A stretch of 64,000 bases of DNA from Viridibacterium silvisoli (lineage in GTDB: Bacteria; Pseudomonadota; Gammaproteobacteria; Burkholderiales; Rhodocyclaceae). The notes beneath the pieces are model-generated. The model was not told the DNA's origin and did not search any database. It saw only the letters and a program-made list of their open reading frames with translations. The DNA is taken from contig NZ_JAYXHS010000003.1 of NCBI RefSeq assembly GCF_036017035.1, positions 1-64,000 of the forward strand. Direction: 5' to 3'. Positions 36,173 to 44,878 of this stretch are shown in pieces; the first letter of the stretch is position 1, and every line of letters starts with the position of its first letter. The translations under genes and the position numbers were made by a program.

Positions 36173-37438
36173 TCAGCCCTTGCGCGTCATGACGGTTGCA
36201 AAGAAGCCGTCGGTACCGTGTTCGAGTGGCGTGAGACGCAGACGTGAACCGGTATCCAGTGCAATCTTCTGCGCGGCCAGAAGCTCATTCACCGGCTGTT
36301 CGACGAATTCAGGATGCGCGGCGAGGAAAGCATCGACGATGGCATCGTTCTCCTCCGTCAGCAGCGAACAGGTTGCATAGACGAGGCGCCCACCTACCTT
36401 TACCAGCTTTGCGGCGGCGGCAAGAATCGAAGCTTGCTTGTCGACCAGTTCCGACACACCGACTTGCGTCTGACGCCACTTGAGATCGGGGTTGCGGCGC
36501 AAGGTACCGATACCGCTGCAGGGCGCATCGACCAGCACGCGATCCATCTTGCCGGCCAGCTTCTTGAGACGCTTGTCGCCCTCGTGCGCAATGGCAGTCG
36601 GATGCACGTTGGAAAGCCCGGAGCGCGCCATGCGTGGCTTGAAGCGCGCCAGACGCTTCTCCGAGACGTCAAATGCATAGAGGCGCCCGGTCGAGCGCAT
36701 CAATGCGCCAAGCAACAAGGTCTTGCCACCGGCACCTGCGCAGAAATCAGCAATCATTTCGCTACGCTTCGCGCCGACAAGAATCGCCAGCAACTGACTG
36801 CCCTCATCCTGCACTTCGATGCTGCCATCAAGGAACAGCGGATGTTTCTGCAGCGCCACCTTGTCGTCCATGCGGATCGCATAGGGAGAGTAGTCACCCG
36901 GCTTGCTGCCGAAATTGTCGGCCGCAAGGCGGGCCATGGCGGCGTCTCGCTCGATCTTGAGCGGATTGACGCGCATATCGAGCGGTGCGGGCGAATTCAG
37001 GGCATCGGCCATCGCAATGAGGCGCTCTTCACCGTATTGCGCCAGCAGACGTTCGGTGAGCCAGTCTGGCAGATCGCAGCGCTCGCTCAGCGTCGGCGCC
37101 TCGACATCGGCAGTCTTTACCTCTGCCAACCAGGTGCGTTCGGACAGTGACAACAAGGGTTCGAGCTGGCGGATGGAAAGTCCGTCGTAGCGCATCAACC
37201 AGACGATCAGGAGCTTGCGCGGGCCTACCGATTCTCCGGCTACGCGGCGCAGCTGGCGCAGGTGACGCACAACGCCATAGACCGATTCGGCGACGAAAGC
37301 GCGGTCGGCCATGCCAAGTGCGCGTTGTCCACGGAAAAAGCCTGACAGGACACCGTCGGCGGGGTATTTGAAGTCGAGGACTTCATCGAGCGCCTGGGTC
37401 GCAGCGTCGAGCTGCTCGGCGGAAATTCGGAGGGCCAT
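36173..37438 (-). CDS. RsmB/NOP-family rRNA (cytosine-C5) methyltransferase
   Basis: SAM-dependent m5C RNA methyltransferase, probably acting on 16S rRNA. ATG 37438 gives 421 aa (MALRISAEQLD); an 18-residue upstream extension has no support. Visible: NusB-like N-terminal helices, FCAGAGGKTLLLGALM (SAM motif I, from about residue 225), VDAPCSGIGTLRRNPDLKWR with catalytic-release Cys, and YATCSLLTEEN with the catalytic Cys. Both Cys are present, so it should be active. Typical RsmB is slightly longer. Confidence 0.85.
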   Translation of the reverse strand: MALRISAEQLDAATQALDEVLDFKYPADGVLSGFFRGQRALGMADRAFVAESVYGVVRHLRQLRRVAGESVGPRKLLIVWLMRYDGLSIRQLEPLLSLSERTWLAEVKTADVEAPTLSERCDLPDWLTERLLAQYGEERLIAMADALNSPAPLDMRVNPLKIERDAAMARLAADNFGSKPGDYSPYAIRMDDKVALQKHPLFLDGSIEVQDEGSQLLAILVGAKRSEMIADFCAGAGGKTLLLGALMRSTGRLYAFDVSEKRLARFKPRMARSGLSNVHPTAIAHEGDKRLKKLAGKMDRVLVDAPCSGIGTLRRNPDLKWRQTQVGVSELVDKQASILAAAAKLVKVGGRLVYATCSLLTEENDAIVDAFLAAHPEFVEQPVNELLAAQKIALDTGSRLRLTPLEHGTDGFFATVMTRKG

Positions 37439-37534
37439 GAATTCGGGGGTGCAGGAAATGCAGCAGAGGAATGAGCCGGGATTATACGGCACCCGTCTGG
37501 CAGCCCCGCCCCAATCGCCACTTCAGCTGTTGTG

Positions 37535-38602
37535 TCAGTCGACGACGGCAGCAGCCGAGCTCGGGCGCGTACCGACGACCTGGCCGTTCAGTTCGACCTC
37601 TTCGGCCTTCAGGTCGTAGGTTCCGTTGTTATCTTCGACGCGGATACGCACCGGCGCATTGCTCCAGTCGTTCGCCAGCCAGATGTCGATCTTCAACGAT
37701 CCGTTACGCGCCTCGGCATGGAACTGGCGAGCGCTGATCGATCCGAGCGGCAGCTGCAATGCCTGCGAAGGCCGCTGCTCGATGCTTACGCGGCTGACCG
37801 AACCACGAAAGGTGACGACGAACACGTCGAAATTCGGGGCGCCAGGCGGCTGCAACGACATGAAATGCGTCAAGGCCAGCATGTCCAGCGCATAGCCACC
37901 GGTTTCGACTTCGCGCGGACTGCCCTTGCGAACCTGCTTGATCGTGTTGCCCGCCGCATCGAACTGGGTCTCGTATTGAGCCGCATTGAAGGTTTCACGA
38001 AAGCTGTCGGACACCGGCCGCCCGGCCACGATGCGCCCGCTGGACTCCTGTTTGATGAGCTCGCCCTTGATCGGCACGGAACCACGCAGTGAAGCGGAGA
38101 ACTGTGTGTCATCGCGTGACCATTCCTGCACGCCAGTTACGGTCAGTCCGTAGTAGCTCGATATGTAGCGCACACGCCCTTGCCGAGCCCAGCCGCTTAT
38201 ATCCGCCAGCGGTGCCGACGTCGCTTGCGCCACGGCCTGCGATTGCGCTTCTGGTGCGGATGCCGCAGTCGCTACGTCTACAGTCGGCGCCGATTGCGGG
38301 AGCTGATCCGCGGCGGAAGTCGCCTCAGCCAATGGCGCGCTGCTTTCGACCGGGGTGTCGCCGAGCGAGGCCATGGGCGCGTCGGCAAGCGGCGGTGCAG
38401 GTTGCTTCGGTTTCGCCGGTTTCGGCGCAGGCCTGGGCGCGACCATCTGTGGTTCGGTAACCGGCGCCGCCAGCAATACCGCGGAGAGCGGCTTCCCGCC
38501 CAGATCCTCGTCTTCCGGCAATTGCCAGCCGGGTACCAGCAAGGCCGTGAGGTGCACCGCCACCGAAACGCTGACTGCGAGAGAAAGTACCGTTACGCGC
38601 AT
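37535..38602 (-). CDS. DUF3108 domain protein
   Basis: A 355-aa protein with an N-terminal membrane anchor (VTVLSLAVSVSVAVHLTALLV), then about 110 residues rich in Pro/Ala/Lys resembling TonB-like periplasmic spanning linkers, and a C-terminal DUF3108 beta domain of about 200 residues (VRYISSYYGLTVTGVQEWSRD onward). DUF3108 proteins are exported and of unknown role, often next to purN in betaproteobacteria, as here (stop 39 bases downstream of purN). Confidence 0.8.
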   Translation of the reverse strand: MRVTVLSLAVSVSVAVHLTALLVPGWQLPEDEDLGGKPLSAVLLAAPVTEPQMVAPRPAPKPAKPKQPAPPLADAPMASLGDTPVESSAPLAEATSAADQLPQSAPTVDVATAASAPEAQSQAVAQATSAPLADISGWARQGRVRYISSYYGLTVTGVQEWSRDDTQFSASLRGSVPIKGELIKQESSGRIVAGRPVSDSFRETFNAAQYETQFDAAGNTIKQVRKGSPREVETGGYALDMLALTHFMSLQPPGAPNFDVFVVTFRGSVSRVSIEQRPSQALQLPLGSISARQFHAEARNGSLKIDIWLANDWSNAPVRIRVEDNNGTYDLKAEEVELNGQVVGTRPSSAAAVVD

Positions 38603-38640
38603 ACCATCAGGATTTGATCATGACCCGGCCGGGCTGCGGC

Positions 38641-39297
38641 TCAGCCAGGAGAGGCCACCTCGACGAGCGGTACGCTCCAGCCTTCAGCGCCGGATTCGGC
38701 ATCGCGGATACGCGCACGCCCGGCAGCCAGCTCCACCCTGCCCTCGACAAACCAACGCACGGCCTGCGGGTAGATGCGATGTTCCTGGGCCAGCACGCGC
38801 GCAGACAGCGCCTTCTCGTCGTCATCGTCACATACCGGCACGGCGGCCTGGATGATGATGGGGCCACAATCAAGATCGGCCGTTACGAAATGCACGCTCG
38901 CGCCATGCAGCTTCACGCCACTCTCCAGCGCCCGTGCATGGGTGTGCAAGCCAGGGAACGACGGCAGCAAAGACGGGTGGATATTGATCAGCCGGCCCGC
39001 GTAGTGGGCGACAAAATCAGGCGTGAGCACGCGCATGAAACCGGCCAGCACGACCAGATCAGGCGCGTAACCATCAATGACAGTGGCTAGCTCGGCGTCA
39101 AAAGCCTCGCGGCTGGCAAAGGCCTTGTGATCCACCACGGCCGTAGCAATGCCGCGTGCCTGCCCAAAGCCCAGGCCGGCGGCATCCGCGCGATTGGCGA
39201 TCACTGCAGCGATGCGGGCCTCCGGAATGGCGGCGTTGATGATGGCTTCCATATTGCTGCCGCGACCGGAGATGAGGATGACGACGTTTTTACTCAT
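38641..39297 (-). CDS. purN: Phosphoribosylglycinamide formyltransferase PurN
   Basis: Transfers the formyl group from 10-formyl-THF to GAR in purine synthesis. The 218-aa product has ILISGRGSNMEAI at the N-terminus, LAGFMRVL, and the catalytic segment NIHPSLLPSFPGLHTHARALESG...GASVHFV with Asn/His, then DLDCGPII with catalytic Asp. Normal length. In the minus-strand run with dedA upstream. Confidence 0.95.
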   Translation of the reverse strand: MSKNVVILISGRGSNMEAIINAAIPEARIAAVIANRADAAGLGFGQARGIATAVVDHKAFASREAFDAELATVIDGYAPDLVVLAGFMRVLTPDFVAHYAGRLINIHPSLLPSFPGLHTHARALESGVKLHGASVHFVTADLDCGPIIIQAAVPVCDDDDEKALSARVLAQEHRIYPQAVRWFVEGRVELAAGRARIRDAESGAEGWSVPLVEVASPG

Positions 39298-39330
39298 GAC
39301 TTGTTGCTTGGAAAATTCGTGAAAGTCGAA

Positions 39331-39972
39331 TCAGGCAGGCTTGCCGCGCGACTTGAGCCACGCAAACACGACCGGCAGCAGGGAAAGACCGATGATGGCC
39401 AAAATGAAAATGCTCAGATTGCTGCGCACGAACGGGATGTTTGCAAAGAAATAGCCCGCATACGTCAGCGAACCAATCCAGATCGCGCCGCCAAGAATGT
39501 CGAGAGGCAGGAACCGATGCCAATCCATCTTCGCCACGCCTGCTACAAAAGGCGCGAAGGTGCGCACGATGGGCAGGAAGCGGGCAATGATGATGGTCTT
39601 GCCGCCGTGATGCTCGAAGTAGGCATGCGTCTTGTCGAAAGCCGCGCGATTGAAAAGGCGTGAGTTTTCCCAGCGGAACACACGTGGCCCGATCAGGCGC
39701 CCGACCCAGTAATTGAGATTGTCACCAAGCACGGCCGCGCAGAACAGCAGCAAGGCGAGCAGGTGGACATCCATATTGCCCGTCGCCGCGAGCCCGCCTG
39801 CTACAAACAGCAAGGAGTCGCCAGGCAGGAACGGCGCAACGACCAGCCCTGTCTCACAGAAGATGATGAGGAACAGGATGGCGTAAATCCAGGGCCCGTA
39901 TTGCGCGGCCAGTTCCGCCAGATGCTTGTCCAGATGAAGAATGATGTCGACGAATTGCAGAATGAAGTCCAT
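39331..39972 (-). CDS. DedA family membrane protein
   Basis: Polytopic inner-membrane protein of the DedA/SNARE-associated superfamily, members of which act as undecaprenyl-phosphate or phospholipid flippases. ATG 39972 gives 213 aa (MDFILQFVDIILHLD). The characteristic segments are ETGLVVAPFLPGDSLLFVAG (residues about 40-60) and ARFLPIVRTFAPFVAGVAKM (about 135-155), each with the conserved Pro/Gly/Arg residues. A longer upstream frame is not supported. Confidence 0.9.
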   Translation of the reverse strand: MDFILQFVDIILHLDKHLAELAAQYGPWIYAILFLIIFCETGLVVAPFLPGDSLLFVAGGLAATGNMDVHLLALLLFCAAVLGDNLNYWVGRLIGPRVFRWENSRLFNRAAFDKTHAYFEHHGGKTIIIARFLPIVRTFAPFVAGVAKMDWHRFLPLDILGGAIWIGSLTYAGYFFANIPFVRSNLSIFILAIIGLSLLPVVFAWLKSRGKPA

Positions 39973-40196
39973 GGGGCATGCCGGGCGAGGAATCAAGTTC
40001 GCCATGATAGAGCATGGCGTTGTGTCGGCAGCCGTTACGGACGACATGATCTTTGTCAGATAGTTGATGTTTTTTCTAGTTTCGCGACCTAAATACTGGA
40101 TTTTTATAAAACTATGAACAATAACGAGTCATCTACCCAAGCAGCCTGAGGCTCCGGCATCGACTGCAGACTTTCGCTGAGGCGGGAGAAAGACTC

Positions 40197-40379
40197 ATGC
40201 AAAAAACACTGCTGCTGGCGCTGATCGCGACGGCTGTAACCAGTTGCAATCGCTCGGCCCATGCCGAAAACAGAGCCAAGTCGCCAAACAATGTTCGCAA
40301 GTTACCCTTGGGTGGCAGCCTTCGTAACGGAGAAAACGGCGAGCAGGCAACACGCGAGAGCCCCGCTGTCACCCACTGA
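40197..40379 (+). CDS. Small predicted lipoprotein (60 aa)
   Basis: Unrecognised small protein. The ATG has a strong ribosome site (GGGAG about 8 bases upstream). The N-terminus MQKTLLLALIATAVTSC fits a short lipoprotein signal with lipobox V-T-S-C, leaving a mature hydrophilic peptide of about 44 residues rich in Asn, Arg and Glu. It stands alone on the plus strand between two minus-strand genes. An antisense frame of similar length has no such signals. Confidence 0.5.
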   Translation: MQKTLLLALIATAVTSCNRSAHAENRAKSPNNVRKLPLGGSLRNGENGEQATRESPAVTH

Positions 40380-40462
40380 CACGGAGCTCGACTCGATTCG
40401 TTGATTCGGGACGGTCGCTGCAGGCGCGCTCGTATGCCGCGGGCCGTGAAATCAGCTACAGG

Positions 40463-42868
40463 TCAGGTGCTGGCAGGGCGGCGTTCGCGCACCCAGGCGT
40501 CAAACTGCTCGGCGCTCATCGGGCGGCCGAACAGGTAGCCCTGCATCTTTTCGCAGCCAAGCGCCAGCAAGGCATCTTTTTGTTCTTCGGTTTCAACACC
40601 TTCAGCCACCATGCCGAGATTGCGGCCTTGGGCGAGCATCACCACGGTCGCTGCAAGCGAATGATCGGCAGCCGAATTGCACACCTTGTCGACAAAGGCG
40701 CGATCGATTTTCAATTGATCGGCAGGCAGCAAGGCAATCTGGCTCAACGACGAAAAGCCGGTACCGAAGTCATCAATGGCGAAACTGACACCGAACCGTC
40801 GCAGCTCTGCGATCTGCTCCATGACGTGAGCGTGATCCTCCAACGCGATCGACTCGGTGATTTCAAGCGTCACCGCAACAGCAGGCACGTCACACAGATC
40901 GATCAGGCGTTTGACCTGGGCCGCAAAATCGTCGGCGCGGAATTGCACCGACGACACGTTGATGCTCATGACCATGTCGCTGAGGCCTTGCGCACGCCAG
41001 CGGGCCAGGCGGTCAAGTGCCGTCTCGATGACCCACAGGCCCAGTTCGTTGATCAAGCCTGTACGCTCGGCCAGGGGAATGAAGCGCTGCGGCGACACAG
41101 ACTCGCCGAAATCATTGCGCCAGCGCAGCAGCGCCTCGGCGCCGACCAACTTGCCGCTGCGAGCGTTGACGAGAGGCTGGTAAGCCAAGCTCAACCCACG
41201 CTTGAAATCGATCGCCGCGCGCAGGCTGTGCAGCATCGAAACGCGGCTTTGCACGTCTTCCGACATGGTGCGCGTGAAGTAGCTCCAAGCGCCACCTCCG
41301 GACTGGCGCGCCTGGCTGAGCGCGAGATTAGCGCTGCGCATCAGCTCCACGGCACTGCCGCGGCTATCGGCCACGCGCACGATGCCCATGCGCACCTGCA
41401 CCTGCAAGGCATGGCCGTGTACGAAGAAAGGCGACTCGAAGGCGCGGCGCATCGCAACCGGGTCAATCGCGTTTTCAGGGCCGAATAGTGCAAACACGTC
41501 GCCCGAAATGCGCGCGCAGATCACCTCCGGCCCCACAGCGGCACGCAGACGGCGAGACACGCCGATGAGCAAGGTGTCGCCACAGCGATGGCCGAGCGCA
41601 TCGTTGATATCCGAGAAACGCACGATGTCGGCCAATGCCAGGCAGCGGCCACTGCCCGCGTGCGCAAACAGATCCTGGTCAACATCCGACAGGAAACGCG
41701 TGCGATTGGGCAGGTGCGTCAGCGGGTCGAAGAAAGCAAAGAAATCCAGTCGCTCGAAGAGATCGACGTTCTCGAAGCCCACGGTCAGGTTGGCCGCGAG
41801 GATTTCCAGCAGGCGCCGCGATACCGCAGAAATGTCCGTGCCGCCAACATCGAAGACGGCTACGGCGTCACGCGTGCCGCCTCCCATCCAGATGAAGACG
41901 CGCCCGCCTTCGAAAAGCATCGACCGCGCTGCGACGCAACGCTGGATCGCGCGCTGGAGATCGATATCTGCGACCTTGTCCACCGGCATGCCAAGCAGGC
42001 TTGCATAGTCGCCCACCGAATGCAGGACGGACATGCCCGTCACCGTGCGGTCGGGCGACGCTGGCAAGTCCACGCAGACCAGCCCGTTCGGCACGCACTC
42101 CAGCAAACCGCCCATGTGCACCAGCAGCTGGGTGGCGAACTCCGTGGCGGAGCGAATGCGGAACATGGTATTCGCCGCACGCGAAACCTCTCCCAGACCG
42201 TGACTCGTGCGTTCGATGTGCTCAAGCTGGGCATAAGCGCGCACGGCTGAGGTAAGCGTCGTGATCAGGCGCGTCTGCGTAAGTTCGGATTTGGTGCGGT
42301 AGTCATTGATGTCGTAGCGCTCGATGACTTCGAGCTCGGGCGCATAACCGGGCTGGCCGGTGCGCAAGACAATGCGCAAGGTTCTGAGACCCAGGCGGTT
42401 GCGGATGGTATCGACGAGGACCAGGCCCGCATCGGTTGTTTCCATCACCACATCCAGCATGGCAACGGCGATATCGTCCTGGCTGACCAGTATGGCTTCT
42501 GCTTCAGCGGCGCTATGAGCATGCAGCAATTGCAAGGCTGCACCGTCGATCTTCACGCCGCGTAGCGCGAATGCAGTTGCGCGATGCACCTCCTCGTCAT
42601 CGTCCGCCAGCAGCACGCGCCATACGGGTGCGCCATTTTCGGCAACAGGCAGAGCATCGGCGTCGATTTCGGCGGCAAACATGATCGTGTCATTGCCTGC
42701 CTCGTCCGGCTCTTCAGTGGCTGACGCGAATGCTTGCCTTCGCATCGTGTCCCGCACCATATCTCTATTGCCTCCCCGATCTGGTTGCATATTCACGCAA
42801 TATCGCCACGTCTTGTTGAGTCTGGAGCCAAGCGACAACTCTTCATCGGTATTGCTTACCGATGCCAT
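40463..42868 (-). CDS. REC-DUF3369-GGDEF-EAL c-di-GMP phosphodiesterase
   Basis: Likely degrades cyclic di-GMP. I favour ATG 42868 (MASVSNTDEE) with AAGGGCG upstream, giving 801 aa; ATG 42760 (after GGGGAGG) is an alternative. Domains in order: a receiver-like domain (WRVLLADDDEEVHRATAFAL, putative phospho-Asp in AMLDVVME), a DUF3369/GAF-like sensor region, a GGDEF domain whose signature is changed to SGDVF (so probably not a cyclase), and an EAL domain with intact GAEALLRW, LEITESI, DDFGTGFSSL, KIDRAFV and AEGVET motifs. The EAL set looks catalytically complete. No histidine kinase partner is adjacent. Confidence 0.85.
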   Translation of the reverse strand: MASVSNTDEELSLGSRLNKTWRYCVNMQPDRGGNRDMVRDTMRRQAFASATEEPDEAGNDTIMFAAEIDADALPVAENGAPVWRVLLADDDEEVHRATAFALRGVKIDGAALQLLHAHSAAEAEAILVSQDDIAVAMLDVVMETTDAGLVLVDTIRNRLGLRTLRIVLRTGQPGYAPELEVIERYDINDYRTKSELTQTRLITTLTSAVRAYAQLEHIERTSHGLGEVSRAANTMFRIRSATEFATQLLVHMGGLLECVPNGLVCVDLPASPDRTVTGMSVLHSVGDYASLLGMPVDKVADIDLQRAIQRCVAARSMLFEGGRVFIWMGGGTRDAVAVFDVGGTDISAVSRRLLEILAANLTVGFENVDLFERLDFFAFFDPLTHLPNRTRFLSDVDQDLFAHAGSGRCLALADIVRFSDINDALGHRCGDTLLIGVSRRLRAAVGPEVICARISGDVFALFGPENAIDPVAMRRAFESPFFVHGHALQVQVRMGIVRVADSRGSAVELMRSANLALSQARQSGGGAWSYFTRTMSEDVQSRVSMLHSLRAAIDFKRGLSLAYQPLVNARSGKLVGAEALLRWRNDFGESVSPQRFIPLAERTGLINELGLWVIETALDRLARWRAQGLSDMVMSINVSSVQFRADDFAAQVKRLIDLCDVPAVAVTLEITESIALEDHAHVMEQIAELRRFGVSFAIDDFGTGFSSLSQIALLPADQLKIDRAFVDKVCNSAADHSLAATVVMLAQGRNLGMVAEGVETEEQKDALLALGCEKMQGYLFGRPMSAEQFDAWVRERRPAST

Positions 42869-43012
42869 GTCGCCCTTCTGTAATTCCGGCCCTGCCTTGC
42901 CTGAACAAGCCCGCCCTTCAAGCATCAACGGCAGCAAGTGGGCAAGACTGAAATTTCGGGAGTCGTTTTCCGGTATATCAGATCAGACAGGACTCAGGCC
43001 TCCGGGGAAGCC

Positions 43013-43330
43013 CTAGGTTCCCTGCCGGTCCGCCGGATTTGATGTGTCGCAAAACCGTGCAAGGCGCAGGTCCAGCTCGGTTACGCCACCGACGTCGTGC
43101 GTACTCAAGGTGATCGAGACCCGGTTGTAAACATTCGACCATTCCGGGTGGTGGTCCAGACGTTCAGCCATCATGGCTACCCGCGTCATGAAGCCAAAGG
43201 CGGCATTGAAGTCAGCGAATCTGAAATCCCGCGTCAGCACATTTCTGTCTGCCTGCGTATCCAGTCGCCACAAGGGCAAATCCTTCAAAGCCAGATTGAT
43301 CTGCGCGATGTCGAGGCGTTCAGGTCTCAT
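43013..43330 (-). CDS. phhB: Pterin-4a-carbinolamine dehydratase
   Basis: Regenerates tetrahydrobiopterin-type cofactor after aromatic hydroxylation, and is also called DCoH/PhhB. I chose ATG 43330 because AGAGGAG lies 8 bases upstream; an in-frame ATG 30 bases earlier has no such site. The 105-aa product has the family signature AERLDHHPEWSNVYNRV with the active-site His residues, and LSTHDVGGVTELD. Phenylalanine hydroxylase is not in the window. Confidence 0.88.
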   Translation of the reverse strand: MRPERLDIAQINLALKDLPLWRLDTQADRNVLTRDFRFADFNAAFGFMTRVAMMAERLDHHPEWSNVYNRVSITLSTHDVGGVTELDLRLARFCDTSNPADRQGT

Positions 43331-43570
43331 TTTCGGCTCCTCTGTAACGTATTGAATCATCGGGATATAAGGCGTCCCACCTGACGCATCACGTGTCTGG
43401 CGAGCCTGCGTAAATCGTATGCGGGATCACACGGCAAGCGATCGAGGGAACGGGTCGCACGAGCTACGCCCAGCCGCTTCATGTCGTAATGGCTCAAGAC
43501 ATTCGTCACGCCACAAGGGCTAATCCGGTCTTGACGCAGGATAACGGCAAAGTGCAAACTTTAGATCTGT
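43331..43570. other. Intergenic region before the first operator pair
   Basis: No gene with recognisable product. A minus-strand frame at 43357-43557 exists (66 codons) but lacks a ribosome site and any family resemblance. The following operator pair begins at 43571. Confidence 0.3.
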
Positions 43571-43615
43571 GTTACCGGTACCAATATGCAGACGCCAAAA
43601 TTTGTTACCGGTATC
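43571..43615 (+). promoter_or_regulatory. LacI-type operator pair A (33-bp spacing)
   Basis: Two copies of a palindrome close to GTTACCGGTAAC: GTTACCGGTACC at 43571-43582 and GTTACCGGTATC at 43604-43615. Their starts are exactly 33 bases apart. This spacing is repeated at pair B before pel1. The palindrome form (CCGG or CG centre, TTA/TAA arms) is typical of LacI/GntR-family sugar repressors (family knowledge). No coding gene follows; a terminator does, at 43707. Confidence 0.7.
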
Positions 43616-43706
43616 AATTAATTGGTGCTAGCGCACCTCCAGGGCAAATCGCTTCTTCCGGTCTCCGGTGGGAGTGATCTGCAGAAGTGTCTCTTGGTCT
43701 GTTTGC
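43616..43706 (+). ncRNA. Candidate small RNA or gene remnant between operator pair A and a terminator
   Basis: About 90 non-coding bases lie between the operator pair and a strong plus-strand terminator, with no plus-strand gene upstream for the terminator to serve. I see no usable ORF. It could be a regulated small RNA of roughly 80-110 nt or what is left of a deleted pel-like gene. No clear -10 box is visible. Low confidence. Confidence 0.25.
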
Positions 43707-43733
43707 GCCCCGCCTTCGCGCGGGGCTTTTTTT
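43707..43733 (+). terminator. Orphan rho-independent terminator
   Basis: Stem GCCCCGC/GCGGGGC with a 6-base loop and seven T. The T-run gives it plus-strand direction. No plus-strand CDS precedes it. The following 43734-44040 contains frames without recognisable products. Confidence 0.85.
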
Positions 43734-44047
43734 GGCCGCGAGACAGGCTTCATTCATTTAATGACTTTGGTGATTTTATCGTTTTTACACGCCCGCTCTC
43801 ACGGTCTTGTACAAAACCGGAAGGCCACTTCCGAAGAGCACGCAGACCAAGCTGCCTGCGCTTGCGCAACCGAACTGTTGGGTGTCGCCAGCAGGACGAT
43901 CTCCGTGTGTCGTTTTGCGATTGCTGTTCCAGTAGAAACGCCACTACCCAGGCGATGGCTTCTCGCAGCTGCAGCAAGAAAATACGCACGAGAATGTGTC
44001 GGATTGCACTTGACTGCTACGCGTTTCATCCAGAAACTAACGAACAC

Positions 44048-44092
44048 GTTACCGGTAACAAACGGCAACAAGCCAAATTTGTGACCGGTAAC
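44048..44092 (+). promoter_or_regulatory. LacI-type operator pair B before pel1 (33-bp spacing)
   Basis: GTTACCGGTAAC at 44048-44059 (perfect palindrome) and GTGACCGGTAAC at 44081-44092. Starts are 33 bases apart, as in pair A. The second copy begins within a TTGTGA that could be a -35, and the pel1 ribosome site is 20 bases downstream, so binding would block the promoter. Confidence 0.75.
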
Positions 44093-44125
44093 GTAAATTA
44101 CACAAATAATCCGTAGGAGACAAAA

Positions 44126-44824
44126 ATGTATAGCAAGTTGCTTTTGGGCCTGTGCCTTACCGCTGTGATTTCGTCCGTCTCGGCCACCACCACCATTTCC
44201 GGCACCAAGGACTATGGCGGCGCGACCGTCGGGACCGCCTGTGATGGCCAAAGCGAAAGCCAGCAGCCGGTCTTCGTGCTGACTGACGGCGCCACGCTGA
44301 AGAACGTCCACCTCAAGGCAGGCGCTGCTGCAGACGGCGTGCACTGCCTGGGATCGTGCACGCTTTCGAGCGTCGTGTGGGATGACGTCTGCGAAGACGC
44401 CGCAACCATGAAAGGCGGTTCCGGCAAGACGATGACGGTCAGTGGCGGCACGGCCTACAGCGCCTCCGACAAGGTGTTCCAGCACAACGGCATTGGCTCG
44501 ACGATAAAGATCTCTGGTTTCTACGCCAAGACCATCGGCAAGCTGTATCGCTCGTGCGGCAACTGCTCCTCGCAAGGTGCGCGGTACGTCACCGTCTCCA
44601 ACACCAAGCTCGAAGCGGTATCGGCAGCGGTTGTCGGCATCAACAAGAACTACGGCGATACAGCCACGATCACCGGCCTGCAGATCAAGGGCTATACGTC
44701 TGGTAGTCCGAAAGTGTGTGTGGAATACACCGGCAACAACACGGGCGCAGAGCCAACCTCACTGGGCGAAAAGTGGAACGACGGCTATTGCAAGGTCACC
44801 ACGAGCAATGTGACGTCCTACTGA
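44126..44824 (+). CDS. Secreted PL3 pectate lyase
   Basis: Cleaves de-esterified pectin by beta-elimination outside the cell. The 232-aa protein has a signal peptide (MYSKLLLGLCLTAVISSVSA) and then a polysaccharide lyase family 3 parallel beta-helix. The family block DGVHCLGSC...VWDDVCEDAATMKGGSGKT is present, with Cys89-Glu90-Asp91 and the downstream Lys expected at the Ca2+/catalytic site, and KLYRSCGNC carries the conserved Arg. Good ribosome site GGAGA. Two LacI-type palindromes cover the promoter. Its closest relative in the window is the next gene; both have nearly identical signal peptides. Confidence 0.88.
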   Translation: MYSKLLLGLCLTAVISSVSATTTISGTKDYGGATVGTACDGQSESQQPVFVLTDGATLKNVHLKAGAAADGVHCLGSCTLSSVVWDDVCEDAATMKGGSGKTMTVSGGTAYSASDKVFQHNGIGSTIKISGFYAKTIGKLYRSCGNCSSQGARYVTVSNTKLEAVSAAVVGINKNYGDTATITGLQIKGYTSGSPKVCVEYTGNNTGAEPTSLGEKWNDGYCKVTTSNVTSY

Positions 44825-44853
44825 TCAACCGCGCTTCACCCGTGGATCGTTGC

Positions 44854-44878
44854 AACCTCGCCTCCGGGCGAGGTTTTC
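44854..44878 (+). terminator. Terminator after pel1
   Basis: Perfect 9-bp stem AACCTCGCC/GGCGAGGTT, 4-base loop, TTTTC. The 44880-45140 stretch holds no recognisable gene. Confidence 0.8.

Noticed and set aside
40133..40372. 79-codon minus-strand frame opposite the small lipoprotein
   Set aside because: No ribosome site and no signal or domain; the plus-strand frame has both a ribosome site and a lipoprotein signal.
43668..44084. 139-codon plus-strand frame between operator pairs A and B
   Set aside because: It contains the terminator stem of 43707-43733, is Cys- and Arg-rich, and ends inside operator pair B.
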